Shown piece after piece: positions 8,151-16,028 of a stretch of DNA of 60,666 nt (its first letter is position 1; each line of letters opens with the position of its first letter). The stretch lies in contig CATZRD010000009.1 of assembly GCA_958423465.1 (NCBI GenBank), positions 1 to 60,666 of the forward strand, read 5' to 3'. A program made the translations under genes and the position numbers. Under the pieces are notes generated by a model. The model was given only the letters and a program-made list of their open reading frames with translations, was not told the DNA's origin and searched no databases. Source of the DNA: an uncultured Oscillospiraceae bacterium (GTDB lineage: Bacteria; Bacillota; Clostridia; Oscillospirales; Oscillospiraceae).

Positions 8151-8597
8151 ATGCGGAAAAAACGAATCGTTCTGGCGCTGGCTACCGTGGTGCTGGCGCT
8201 GGCGGCGGCCTGGTGCCTGGCGGACCCGCTGGACCGGGCGGTGTGGCTCTACCGCGCCCAGGAGGACACCTTTGCTCAGGCGGCGGAGGCGGCCCTGACC
8301 GGGGAGGCGGGGAAAAAGCCCTTCGGAGTGGCGGAGGTGGGCCTGTGGACCTCCCAGACGGACGGCTCGGCGCTGGCGGCGGATTTTTCTGTGGGTGGCT
8401 GGGGCATCGGCTCCCAGACCGACTACTGGGGAATCTATACCACCACGGACGGCGGCCCCGCCGGGTTCCAGGGAACGGATATGGCCCTGACGGAGAGGTC
8501 GGACGGCGTCTGGACCTGGCGGGAGGAACAGGGGGACAATACCTATGAGACCCGCCGGATCGCCCCGGACTGGTACAGCTACCGGGTCCACTTCTGA
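8151..8597 (+). CDS. Secreted or membrane-anchored protein of unknown function
   Basis: 148 residues from ATG 8151, which follows a GAGGGGAGGG ribosome site; the frame is open upstream through the hairpin, but the signal-like start MRKKRIVLALATVVLALAAA decides. After the single hydrophobic segment (5-23) the rest is soluble and acidic, with many Trp and Gly residues (VGGWGIG, DYWGIYTT, GVWTWREE). No catalytic motif or lipobox Cys in the right context is recognised. Last gene of the run begun at 6508. Confidence 0.75.
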   Translation: MRKKRIVLALATVVLALAAAWCLADPLDRAVWLYRAQEDTFAQAAEAALTGEAGKKPFGVAEVGLWTSQTDGSALAADFSVGGWGIGSQTDYWGIYTTTDGGPAGFQGTDMALTERSDGVWTWREEQGDNTYETRRIAPDWYSYRVHF

Positions 8598-8677
8598 CCG
8601 GTGTTAACTTTCATTGCTTGCCTTACTGCTCCGGATTCGTTATGATGGAGAGGAAAACGCGATAACGGCCCTCACTG

Positions 8678-8721
8678 CGCAAAACGTACCGGCTCTCCGA
8701 AGAGAGCCGGTACGTTTTGCG
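8678..8721. terminator. Perfect 20-bp inverted repeat between convergent genes
   Basis: Arms 8678-8697 and 8702-8721 match exactly around the loop CGAA. It lies between the convergent genes at 8151 and 8800. The stem carries its own A/T-rich base (CGCAAAACG/CGTTTTGCG), so a terminator role on either strand is plausible. Confidence 0.7.
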
Positions 8722-8726
8722 TTCCT

Positions 8727-8795
8727 CTGGCGAAGCAGCGTTTCGCCGCAAAGCTTCCTTTGAGCCGTTCCTGTTCAAAGGAAAGAATGTATGCC
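8727..8795. repeat. Second copy of the repeat seen at 5598-5663
   Basis: CTGGCGAAGCAGCGTTTCGCC, then a hairpin with CCTTTGA...TTCAAAGG and GAATGTATGCC, closely similar in order and sequence to 5598-5663. Both copies abut the stop codon of a minus-strand gene (mtnN, TIGR04255), pointing to a 3'-end-associated repeat. Confidence 0.7.
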
Positions 8796-8799
8796 GTTT

Positions 8800-9594
8800 T
8801 TACTGGGGCTCCAGAGCGGAGTGGAGCTTGTCGGTGATGGCCCCCTGGAACAGAGGGGCGGAGTGGCCGTGGAGGGTCTCCAGCGTAGCGGCGGCCATCC
8901 GGGGGTCGATCTGGCCGGACATGGAGAGGTCCATATCCAGAACGAATCGGACCTCCTGGTCCTGGGGAGCGCTGGGGGCGTTCTGCCGGATGAAGCCGGG
9001 GCCGGCGTGGAATTTCGCCCGGCAGGAGCTGTCCAGCGCCATCTCCACGTCCACGGAGCACTTGGAGACCCGCTCCTCGTCCACATCCTCCTCCGCCAGC
9101 ACGCCCAGATAGGGCCGGGCGATCAGCTCCCGCCAGGGCGTGCCCTCCAGGTCCAGGGCCTTCCGGGAGAAGATGTTCACATACCGCAGGCCGACGCGCT
9201 CGAAGAAGGCGGGCTGGTAGATACGGATGAACTGGGCCAGAGGCAGGTCGAAGTACTGGCCAAAGACCTCCCACCCCGGGTAGGACAGGGTGGACAGGGC
9301 GATGAAGGTGCTGGTGAGGTTCAGCTTCCACTTGCCGTCGGCGGAGATGAAGTAGTAATTGGTGACGGGCTTCTGGGGCTCCAGCCTGGCGTTGGGCGTG
9401 CCCTGGCCGGCGAGCCTGGGGGCGGGCTGCTCCTGCTTGGCGGCGTAGCGGGGGAACATGGCCCGGACGGCCTCCTGAAAATCCGCCGGCTCCCTGGCGC
9501 CGATGGAGAGAATGGCGGGGAAGCGGAGCTGGCAGACCACTTCCATCAGCTGGGGCCGGCGGTAGTGGACGCGGGAATTGTCGGAATACAGCAT
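8800..9594 (-). CDS. TIGR04255 family protein
   Basis: 264 residues from ATG 9594 (GGAGGA nine bases before); the frame continues upstream without a better site. It begins MLYSDNSRVHYRRPQLMEVV with the conserved 'PPL.EV..Q..F' style opening of this family, and contains TNYYFISADGKWKLNLTSTF and the FERVGLRYVN motif that define TIGR04255. The family is widespread, often in accessory or defence-like neighbourhoods, but has no established function. Here it stands alone between a palindrome and the infC operon terminator. No membrane segment or catalytic motif is apparent. Confidence 0.8.
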   Translation of the reverse strand: MLYSDNSRVHYRRPQLMEVVCQLRFPAILSIGAREPADFQEAVRAMFPRYAAKQEQPAPRLAGQGTPNARLEPQKPVTNYYFISADGKWKLNLTSTFIALSTLSYPGWEVFGQYFDLPLAQFIRIYQPAFFERVGLRYVNIFSRKALDLEGTPWRELIARPYLGVLAEEDVDEERVSKCSVDVEMALDSSCRAKFHAGPGFIRQNAPSAPQDQEVRFVLDMDLSMSGQIDPRMAAATLETLHGHSAPLFQGAITDKLHSALEPQ

Positions 9595-9717
9595 GAGGGC
9601 GTTCCTCCTGACAAAAGGTTTTTTACCATTGTAGCGCGCCCCGGCGGAAAAGTCAAATGGACCGGGCCGGGTCCGGAGGATTCCTGTCCAAAAGCGCGCC
9701 GGCGCGCCTGCCTGAAC

Positions 9718-9750
9718 AAAAAGCGCCGCCCGGCGGATGCCGGGCGGCGC
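9718..9750 (-). terminator. Terminator of infC-rpmI-rplT
   Basis: On the minus strand, a 12-bp GC-rich stem (9739-9750 with 9723-9734, loop ATCC) is followed by TTTTTG. It lies 18 bases after the rplT stop codon. Confidence 0.9.
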
Positions 9751-9767
9751 GTTCTTACCGTATGGAC

Positions 9768-10124
9768 TCAGGCGTTGGCCTTCTTGGCCATATCGCACAG
9801 CTGGGCAAAGGCGCTGGCGTTGTTCACAGCCAGCTCGGCCAGCATCTTGCGGTTGATCTCCACGCCGGCGGTCTTGAGACCGTGCATAAAGGTGGAGTAG
9901 TTCATACCGTTGAGCTTGCAGGCGGCGCTGATGCGGGTGATCCACAGCTGGCGGAAATCCCGCTTCTTCAGCCGGCGGCCCACATAGGCGTAGGTCAGGG
10001 ACTTCATGACGGCCTGGTTGGCCATCTTGAAGTGCTTGCTCTTGGCGCCCCAGTAGCCCTTGGCCATCTTCAGGACCTTATTTCTTCTCTTGCGCGTCAT
10101 CATCGCGCCTTTTACTCTAGCCAT
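9768..10124 (-). CDS. rplT: Ribosomal protein L20
   Basis: 118 residues, exact family length. MARVKGAMMTRKRRNKVLK, then GYWGAKSKHFKMANQAVMKS and RDFRQLWITRINAA-type (here RISAA) sequences are diagnostic. L20 binds 23S rRNA and is essential for early 50S assembly. In Firmicutes it also represses this operon by binding the infC leader. Third gene of infC-rpmI-rplT; a GGAGGC site precedes ATG 10124. Confidence 0.98.
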   Translation of the reverse strand: MARVKGAMMTRKRRNKVLKMAKGYWGAKSKHFKMANQAVMKSLTYAYVGRRLKKRDFRQLWITRISAACKLNGMNYSTFMHGLKTAGVEINRKMLAELAVNNASAFAQLCDMAKKANA

Positions 10125-10160
10125 TGTAAAAGCCTCCTATTCTAAAGCGTATCAGTTTTC

Positions 10161-10358
10161 TTATTTGTAGGGGATCATCTTGCGGATGGTGGCCTCGTTG
10201 GTCACGTCGGCATAACCACCGGTGCGCAGACGACGGGTACGCTTGGTATCCTTCTTGGTGAGGATGTGGCTCTTAAAGGCCTTGGCCCGCTTGACCTTGC
10301 CGGTCTTGGTCAGGTTGAATCTTTTCTTGGCGCCGCTGTGGCTCTTGAGCTTAGGCAT
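10161..10358 (-). CDS. rpmI: Ribosomal protein L35
   Basis: 65 residues: MPKLKSHSGAKKRFNLTKTGKVKR, then SHILTKKDTKRTRRLR, the standard L35 sequence. Between infC (49-base gap) and rplT (36-base gap), as in most bacteria. Ribosome site AAGGAG upstream of ATG 10358. Confidence 0.98.
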   Translation of the reverse strand: MPKLKSHSGAKKRFNLTKTGKVKRAKAFKSHILTKKDTKRTRRLRTGGYADVTNEATIRKMIPYK

Positions 10359-10407
10359 AACTTCAATACTCCTTCCGTATGTTTCCTATGCGACAGCAAT
10401 AGGCGGT

Positions 10408-10920
10408 TTACTTTTTGGGGGAGAGGAACATGGACATGTTCCGGCCCTCCAGCTTGGCTCCCTTGTCGACGTTGGATACCTCGGCGCACTGCTCCGCAAA
10501 TCGATCCAGCAGCTTCCGGCCGATGTCGGTATGCGCCATCTCCCGGCCGCGGAAGCGGACGGAGACCTTGACGCGGTTGCCGTCGGTGAGGAACTTCTGG
10601 GCGTTTTTCAGCTTGACATTGAAATCTCCGATGTCGATGCCGGGGGACATCCGGATCTCCTTGATCTCCACGACGTGCTGATTCTTCCGGGCTTCCTTTT
10701 CCCGCTTGCCCTGCTCGAACCGGTACTTGCCGTAGTCCATGAGCTTGCAGACCGGAGGATTGGCCTGGGGAGAGATCTTCACCAGATCCAGACCCTTCTC
10801 GTCGGCGATCCGCAGAGCCTCCTCCGCGGACATGATGCCGAGCTGCTCGCCGCCGCTGCCGATCAGACGCAGCTCCTTGTCGCGAATGTCCTCATTCAGT
10901 TGATGCGTTACATTGCTAAT
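10408..10920 (-). CDS. infC: Translation initiation factor IF-3, ATT start
   Basis: 170 residues. The conserved N-terminus ISNVTHQLNEDIRDKELRLI begins at ATT 10920, ten bases after GGGAGGTG. The frame is open upstream to a GTG-type start in the leader, but that region is the attenuator and not IF-3. Rare AUU/AUC/AUA starts are typical of infC because IF-3 discriminates against them, giving autoregulation. The N-domain (to about 75), lysine-rich linker (QGKREKEARKNQ) and C-domain with SVRFRGREMAHTDIG are all present. First gene of the operon with rpmI and rplT. Confidence 0.95.
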   Translation of the reverse strand: MSNVTHQLNEDIRDKELRLIGSGGEQLGIMSAEEALRIADEKGLDLVKISPQANPPVCKLMDYGKYRFEQGKREKEARKNQHVVEIKEIRMSPGIDIGDFNVKLKNAQKFLTDGNRVKVSVRFRGREMAHTDIGRKLLDRFAEQCAEVSNVDKGAKLEGRNMSMFLSPKK

Positions 10921-10961
10921 AGCCGAAGCACCTCCCTCAACAAATACCCAATACACATGAC

Positions 10962-11090
10962 GCAAAATAAAATGCGGACGTATCCACACGTCCGCAGCAG
11001 CACAGCACCCCCCAGAGAGGGTGAGCATACCATGTTGACCCCTTCGCCATGCTGGGGGTGAGGCGGACGCAACCAGCCTACTTTATTTTG
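10962..11090 (-). promoter_or_regulatory. infC leader attenuator (terminator/antiterminator)
   Basis: Minus strand. GCGGACG (10989-10995) pairs with CGTCCGC (10974-10980) to form a hairpin followed by ATTTTATTTTGC, an intrinsic terminator in the 5' UTR. Another CGTCCGC lies upstream at 11063-11069 and could pair with the same GCGGACG, giving a mutually exclusive antiterminator. This is the layout of the L20-controlled infC leader of Firmicutes; L20 as the effector is from family knowledge. Confidence 0.8.
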
Positions 11091-11097
11091 CCCATTC

Positions 11098-11126
11098 AGT
11101 ATAGCAGGGAGGGCGGCGTCTGTCAA
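11098..11126 (-). promoter_or_regulatory. infC operon promoter
   Basis: Minus strand TTGACA (11121-11126), 17-bp spacer, TATACT (11098-11103). Near-perfect consensus. The leader to infC is about 170 nt. Confidence 0.9.
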
Positions 11127-11171
11127 GAACTTCTTTCCCAAAAAAGACCGGAAAATTTTTTGCCCGGAGTA

Positions 11172-11200
11172 TTGACAAAACTTTAACAAGCGCGTATACT
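11172..11200 (+). promoter_or_regulatory. adhE promoter
   Basis: TTGACA (11172-11177), 17-bp spacer, TATACT (11195-11200), about 68 bases before the adhE ATG. It is divergent from the infC promoter 45 bases away. Confidence 0.9.
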
Positions 11201-11268
11201 GAGAACAGCTAGAGCGTTAAACATTTAACGAACTTGCGGCGACAACTTTCATCAGGAGGTACTGCGTA

Positions 11269-13872
11269 ATGCGAGACGATATGCTTTCCCCTGTGGTGGA
11301 TACGCCCCAGGCCCTGACCGCCAAGCTGGAGGCCATGCGCGCGGCCCAGCGGGTCTTTGCGGGCTATACCCAGGAGCAGGTGGACCACATCTTTTTCGAG
11401 GCGGCCAAGGCCGCCAATATGCAGCGGATCCCTCTGGCCAAAATGGCTGTGGAGGAGACCGGCATGGGCGTGGTGGAGGACAAGGTCATCAAGAACCACT
11501 ACGCCGCTGAATATATCTACAACGCCTACAAGAACATGAAGACCTGCGGCGTCATCGAGGAGGACCCGGCCTACGGCTTCAAAAAGATCGCGGAGCCGGT
11601 GGGCCTCATCGCGGCGGTGATCCCCACCACCAATCCCACCTCCACCGCCATTTTCAAGGCCCTCATCGCCCTGAAGACCCGCAACGCCATCATCTTCTCC
11701 CCCCATCCCCGGGCAAAGGCCTGCACCATCCAGGCGGCGCGGGTGGTCCTGGACGCCGCCGTCCGGGCCGGCGCGCCGGAGGGGATCATCGGCTGGATCG
11801 ACGCGCCCAGTTTGGAGCTGACGGATCTGGTGATGCGCGAGGCGGACCTGATCCTGGCCACCGGCGGCCCCGGCATGGTGAAGGCGGCCTACTCCTCCGG
11901 CAAGCCCGCCGTGGGCGTGGGCGCGGGAAACGTGCCCGTGGTCATCGACGACACTGCCGACGTGAAGATGGCGGTGAGCTCCATCATCCACTCCAAGACC
12001 TTCGACAACGGCATGATCTGCGCCAGCGAGCAGTCCGTCACCGTGCTGGAGCCGGTGTACGAGGCGGTGAAGGCGGAGTTCACCGCCCGGGGCTGCCACT
12101 TCCTCACCGGGGAGGAGCTGGAGAAGGTCCGGTCCATTCTGCTGGTGAACGGCTCCGTCAACGCCAGGATCGTGGGCCAGAGCGCGCCGAAGATCGCGGA
12201 ACTGGCCGGGATCACCGTGGACCCCGCCGTGAAGATCCTCATCGGCGAGGTGGAGCGCGTGGACGCCGGCGAGCCCTTCGCCCACGAGAAGCTGTCCCCG
12301 GTGCTGGCCATGTACCGGGCGAAGACCTTTGACGAGGCCGTGGCCAAGGCGGAGCGGCTGGTGGAGGACGGCGGCGTGGGCCACACCGCCTCGATCTATA
12401 TCGATCCCAAGGAGCGGGAGAAGCTGGACCGGTTCGTCTCCGCCATGCGGGCCTGCCGGGTGGTGGTGAACACCCCCTCCAGCCACGGCGGCATCGGCGA
12501 CTTGTACAACTTCAAGCTGCGGCCCTCCCTGACCCTGGGCTGCGGCTCCTGGGGCGGCAACTCCGTCAGCGAGAACGTGGGCCCCATGCACCTTTTGAAC
12601 ATCAAGTCCGTGGCTGAGAGGAGAGAGAACATGCTCTGGTTCCGCGCGCCCCAGAAGGTCTACTTCAAAAGGGGCTGTATGCCCGTGGCCCTCAGCGAGC
12701 TGCGGGACGTGATGGGGAAGAAGCGGGCGTTTGTCGTCACCGACACCTTCCTCTATCAGAACGGCTACACCAGGCCCGTCACCGACAAGCTGGATGAGCT
12801 GGGCATCGTGTACACTGTGTTCTCCGACGTCCAGCCGGACCCCACCCTGGCCAACGCCCAGGCCGGCGCCCGGGCCATGGCGGCCTTCCGGCCGGATGTC
12901 ATCATCGCCCTGGGCGGCGGCTCCGCCATGGACGCGGGGAAGATCATGTGGGTGCTCTACGAGCACCCGGAGGCGGACTTCCAGGATCTGGCCATGCGCT
13001 TCGCGGACATCCGCAAGCGGGTGTACACCTTCCCCAGGATGGGGGAGAAGGCCTATTTCGTGGCGATTCCCACCTCCTCCGGCACCGGCAGCGAGGTGAC
13101 GCCCTTTGCCGTTATCACCGACCAGGAGACCGGCGTGAAGTACCCTCTGGCGGACTACGAGCTGCTGCCCAACATGGCCATTGTGGACGTGGACAATATG
13201 ATGAGCCAGCCCAGGGGACTCACCAGCGCCAGCGGCGTGGACGTTCTCACCCACGCGTTGGAGGCCTACGCCTCCGTCATGGCCACGGACTACACCGACG
13301 GCCTGGCGCTGAAGGCCATGAAGAACGTGTTCGACTATCTGCCCGCCGCCTACGCCGACGGCACGGACCTTGCCGCCCGGCAGAAGATGGCCGACGCCTC
13401 CTGCATGGCGGGCATGGCCTTCGCCAACGCCTTTCTGGGGGTGTGCCACTCCATGGCCCACAAGCTGGGGGCCTTCCACCACCTGCCCCACGGCGTGGCC
13501 AACGCCCTCATGATCTCTCTGGTGGTGGCGTACAACAGCGCCGAGCGCCCCGCCAAGATGGGCACCTTCTCCCAGTACCAGTACCCCCACACTATGGCGC
13601 GGTATGCCGAGTGCGCCCGGTTCTGCGGTATCAGCGCGGAGACCGACGGGGAGGCGGTCAAAAAGCTCATTGAGAAGATCGAGGAGCTGAAGCGCGCCGT
13701 GGGCATCAAGCCCACCATCCGGGACTACGGCGTGGAGGAGACCTATTTCCTGGAAACCCTGGACGCCATGGTGGAGCAGGCCTTCGACGACCAGTGCACC
13801 GGCGCCAACCCCCGGTATCCCCTGATGAGCGAGATCCGGGAGATGTACCTGAAAGCGTATTACGGGAAGTAA
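11269..13872 (+). CDS. adhE: Bifunctional acetaldehyde-CoA / alcohol dehydrogenase AdhE
   Basis: 867 residues, the normal fused form. The N-terminal CoA-acylating aldehyde dehydrogenase (about 1-440) has the nucleotide loop GVGAGNVPV and the catalytic Cys in NGMICASEQSV near 251. The C-terminal iron-dependent alcohol dehydrogenase (about 455-867) has GGGSAMDAGKIMW and the metal-site region HSMAHKLGAFHHLPHG. It reduces acetyl-CoA through acetaldehyde to ethanol and regenerates 2 NAD+; the protein forms spirosomes. ATG 11269 follows CAGGAGGTACTGCGTA. Single-gene unit with a strong promoter; no clear terminator was seen just after it. It would serve as an electron sink in a fermenter. Confidence 0.97.
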   Translation: MRDDMLSPVVDTPQALTAKLEAMRAAQRVFAGYTQEQVDHIFFEAAKAANMQRIPLAKMAVEETGMGVVEDKVIKNHYAAEYIYNAYKNMKTCGVIEEDPAYGFKKIAEPVGLIAAVIPTTNPTSTAIFKALIALKTRNAIIFSPHPRAKACTIQAARVVLDAAVRAGAPEGIIGWIDAPSLELTDLVMREADLILATGGPGMVKAAYSSGKPAVGVGAGNVPVVIDDTADVKMAVSSIIHSKTFDNGMICASEQSVTVLEPVYEAVKAEFTARGCHFLTGEELEKVRSILLVNGSVNARIVGQSAPKIAELAGITVDPAVKILIGEVERVDAGEPFAHEKLSPVLAMYRAKTFDEAVAKAERLVEDGGVGHTASIYIDPKEREKLDRFVSAMRACRVVVNTPSSHGGIGDLYNFKLRPSLTLGCGSWGGNSVSENVGPMHLLNIKSVAERRENMLWFRAPQKVYFKRGCMPVALSELRDVMGKKRAFVVTDTFLYQNGYTRPVTDKLDELGIVYTVFSDVQPDPTLANAQAGARAMAAFRPDVIIALGGGSAMDAGKIMWVLYEHPEADFQDLAMRFADIRKRVYTFPRMGEKAYFVAIPTSSGTGSEVTPFAVITDQETGVKYPLADYELLPNMAIVDVDNMMSQPRGLTSASGVDVLTHALEAYASVMATDYTDGLALKAMKNVFDYLPAAYADGTDLAARQKMADASCMAGMAFANAFLGVCHSMAHKLGAFHHLPHGVANALMISLVVAYNSAERPAKMGTFSQYQYPHTMARYAECARFCGISAETDGEAVKKLIEKIEELKRAVGIKPTIRDYGVEETYFLETLDAMVEQAFDDQCTGANPRYPLMSEIREMYLKAYYGK

Positions 13873-13934
13873 GGAAAGTTTCCGCCCCGCCTCCTGTTGC
13901 TATGGCGAATCAAAAGCTCAATACGCAAATCATA

Positions 13935-13963
13935 TTGACAAACCTGAACCTGAGATTTATAAT
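13935..13963 (+). promoter_or_regulatory. Perfect consensus promoter before a 69-residue gene
   Basis: TTGACA (13935-13940), 17-bp spacer, TATAAT (13958-13963): both hexamers exactly match consensus. It lies in an AT-rich patch just after adhE. Confidence 0.9.
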
Positions 13964-14008
13964 AAATTTAAATGACCAGCACACCATACAAGTATGTGAG
14001 GGCAGCAA

Positions 14009-14218
14009 ATGCGTAGAGTAAGCAGAGCGATATGCAGGGGAATAACGTTGATTGTGATCGCTGCGCTTGCGGTATTTGCCTGCTTCGCTGCGCTTAAAAC
14101 CGCGGCGTCCGCGCCTCGTGAGCCGGCAGGGAAAGAGGAGACCGAGGCAGAGCGGGCATGGCCCGGGCATCCGGTTTGGCGGTACTGCATAGGGCCGGAG
14201 GTCATCATGATAGAATGA
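14009..14218 (+). CDS. Small predicted membrane or secreted protein, unknown
   Basis: 69 residues: basic start MRRVSRAICRG, one hydrophobic segment (about 11-30), then a charged tail rich in Glu, Ala and Pro. The Cys at 25 is inside the hydrophobic stretch, and no clean lipobox is seen. Only a weak site (GTGAGGGC) precedes ATG 14009. The transcription unit is well defined: exact consensus promoter 45 bases upstream and a strong terminator right after the stop. So the region is surely transcribed, but it could also be a small RNA of about 290 nt. No family recognised. Confidence 0.5.
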   Translation: MRRVSRAICRGITLIVIAALAVFACFAALKTAASAPREPAGKEETEAERAWPGHPVWRYCIGPEVIMIE

Positions 14219-14220
14219 GA

Positions 14221-14258
14221 AAAAACAGCGCCGGGGCGTTGCCCTGGCGCTGTTTTTT
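14221..14258. terminator. Bidirectional terminator
   Basis: AAAAACAGCGCC...GGCGCTGTTTTTT: a stem of about 15 bp (one mismatch) with A-tract left and T-tract right, serving the small gene on plus and the PHP gene on minus. Confidence 0.9.
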
Positions 14259-14273
14259 GCGGTTTTTGCCTGT

Positions 14274-14945
14274 TCAGTCCCCCATCAGGGTGTACCGGCG
14301 GGAGCGGAGGAGGCGGGCCATGGCCATGGAGTCGCCGGGCATCTCCGGAGAGAGGATGCCGGACACGGCGATGTCCTCCGTCCGGTGGCAGTCGGACCCG
14401 GCGGTAGGCAGCAGACCGAACTGGGCTGCGTACTCCTCCGCCAGAGCGTTGCGGTTTTCGTGGCGGGGGTTCATGTTCCGCACCTCCAGCCCGTCCAGAT
14501 AGCAGGCGATGGCGGGGGTGCACTTTTTCCGGTAGGGGTGGGCCTGGACGATCAGCGCCCCCTGGCCCCGGGCGATGGGGGAGAAGGCGGCGATGCCCAT
14601 GCGGAAGATCGCCTCCGGGTCCGCCAGCAGCCCGTCGGCGTAGCCGTAGAGCAGGTAGTCGTTCTCGCTCTCGTCAAAGCGCAGCTCCGCGCCCTTGAAC
14701 ACCTTCAGCCCCACCTTCTCACCGGCCTCCGCCATCCGGCGGTAGCCCTCCAGAAAGGCGTGGACCTTGTCCCCGGGGGCGGTGGTGTCGATGCCCAGAT
14801 AGTCAAAGGTGGTGCGGTTGAAGTGGTCCGTGACCACCACGGCGTCATAGCCGGCGGCCTTATACCCGGCGGCCAGCTCCTGGGCGGTGAGCCAGCCGCA
14901 TTTGCTGACATGGTTGGTGTGCATATGGGTCTCGATCTTATACAT
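14274..14945 (-). CDS. PHP-domain metal-dependent hydrolase
   Basis: 223 residues. The PHP signature is clear: ETHMHTNHVSKCG (motif I, HxH), VVVTDHFN (motif II, TDH), Glu in FKGAELRFDE, VQAHPYRKK (motif III) and a final GSDCHRTED (motif IV). These residues bind two or three metal ions. The family covers histidinol phosphatases, polymerase exonucleases and nucleotide or 3'-phosphoesterases. Stand-alone members of this size are mostly phosphoesterases of unknown substrate. ATG 14945 follows AAGGAGAGGGAG. It sits just downstream of the DeoR regulator on the same strand (67-base gap), so it may belong to the same regulon. A link to inositol or sugar phosphates is possible but unproven. Confidence 0.85.
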   Translation of the reverse strand: MYKIETHMHTNHVSKCGWLTAQELAAGYKAAGYDAVVVTDHFNRTTFDYLGIDTTAPGDKVHAFLEGYRRMAEAGEKVGLKVFKGAELRFDESENDYLLYGYADGLLADPEAIFRMGIAAFSPIARGQGALIVQAHPYRKKCTPAIACYLDGLEVRNMNPRHENRNALAEEYAAQFGLLPTAGSDCHRTEDIAVSGILSPEMPGDSMAMARLLRSRRYTLMGD

Positions 14946-15012
14946 AGCTCCCTCTCCTTACTATCATATATATATCTTAAAAGCATAGAGACAGTCCCCG
15001 GGGGCCGGGCCC

Positions 15013-15801
15013 TCACCCCTGAGCGGAGATACCGGAGGCCGTCTGCCCCGCCACCGTCAGGCGGATGTCCCGCTGGGCGCAGTAGTCCCGGACACTCTGG
15101 GGACAGCGGGAATCGGTAAAGACCCGCTCCATCTCCTCCAGACTGCCGTAGTTCATCAGGCCGGCCCCGCCGAATTTGCCGGCGTCCGCCAGAAGGTAGG
15201 GGCGCTGACACTGGCGCATGGCCAGCTTTTTCAGCTCGTACTCGATATAGGTGGACACGTTCAGTTTCCCGTCGGGGGATATGCCGGAGGCCCCCATGAA
15301 CGCCTTGGAGAAGTGGTAGCGCCCCAGAAACTCCAGGGTGCTCACGTCCGATACGGAGTTGGTCCGCCGGTTCATGGCCCCCGGCAGCACGATCAGCTCC
15401 ACATTGGGCATATCGTAGGCCCGGCGCACCACATAGAGGTTCCCGGTGAGGATGGTGACGCGCTTGGCCGGGTCCAGACAGTCGATGAGGTGCATGGTGG
15501 TGGTCCCCGCGTCGATGTACAGCAGGTCCTGGTCGGCGATGAACGCCTCCGCCGCCTGGGCGATGGCCTGCTTCTCCCGGCTGGCAAGGCCCGTGCGCTG
15601 GGTGAAGAGAGGCACCTCCTGGTGGCGCACCAGACGCACGCCGCCGTAGACCTTTTCCACCGCGCCGGTCTGGACCAGATACGCCACGTCGGCGCGGACC
15701 GTGTTCATGGACACGCCGAAGGCCTGGCACAGCTCCTCCATGGTCATGGTCTGCCGCTTGGCGATCATGGCCTCCATCTGCTTTCTCCGGGCGTCCTTCA
15801 T
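15013..15801 (-). CDS. DeoR/GlpR-type transcriptional regulator
   Basis: 262 residues from ATG 15801 (GGAGGAGG nine bases before); the frame runs upstream into the promoter. The N-terminal DeoR HTH (about 1-56: RRKQMEAMIAKRQTMTMEEL, SMNTVRADVAYL) is followed by the DeoRC ligand domain, with the phosphosugar-binding SIS-like motif DAGTTTMHL and later LLADAGKFG. Members usually sense a phosphorylated catabolic intermediate and repress a neighbouring operon. It is transcribed divergently from the gap/pgk/tkt/iol operon, its most likely target. B. subtilis IolR belongs to the same family, which supports an inositol-regulator role. Confidence 0.9.
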   Translation of the reverse strand: MKDARRKQMEAMIAKRQTMTMEELCQAFGVSMNTVRADVAYLVQTGAVEKVYGGVRLVRHQEVPLFTQRTGLASREKQAIAQAAEAFIADQDLLYIDAGTTTMHLIDCLDPAKRVTILTGNLYVVRRAYDMPNVELIVLPGAMNRRTNSVSDVSTLEFLGRYHFSKAFMGASGISPDGKLNVSTYIEYELKKLAMRQCQRPYLLADAGKFGGAGLMNYGSLEEMERVFTDSRCPQSVRDYCAQRDIRLTVAGQTASGISAQG

Positions 15802-15844
15802 GGCACGCGCCTCCTCCCTCTCCAACTGGCGGGGTCCTGTGTCC

Positions 15845-15873
15845 ACTATACCGTATTGCCACAAAATTGTCAA
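15845..15873 (-). promoter_or_regulatory. DeoR gene promoter
   Basis: Minus strand TTGACA (15868-15873), 17-bp spacer, TATAGT (15845-15850). The zone from 15867 to 15895 also holds GTCAAC, GTTAAC and GTGAAC half-sites that may be operator elements for the regulator. Confidence 0.8.
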
Positions 15874-15942
15874 CTGTTTTGTTAACTCTGTGAACTCTTC
15901 GGAGAAGAACGCAAAAAACTCACAGAAAATTGCTGTTTGAAA

Positions 15943-15971
15943 TTGACAATAAGGGGAACGGATGCTACAAT
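15943..15971 (+). promoter_or_regulatory. Promoter of the gap-pgk-tkt-larA-iol operon
   Basis: TTGACA (15943-15948), 17-bp spacer, TACAAT (15966-15971). It is divergent from the DeoR promoter and about 60 bases before the first start codon. Confidence 0.88.
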
Positions 15972-16028
15972 CGAACCATGAGTAGGACCCAACCCCTGTT
16001 AAATTTCAGAAAGCGGAGGAATGAACCA

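Noticed and set aside
11209..13590. Long minus-strand frame opposite adhE
   Set aside because: adhE fills the plus strand with intact domains; the antisense product has no recognisable feature.
13873..14008. Looked for an adhE terminator or RNA gene
   Set aside because: No stable hairpin with U-run was found; only an AT-rich stretch and the consensus promoter.
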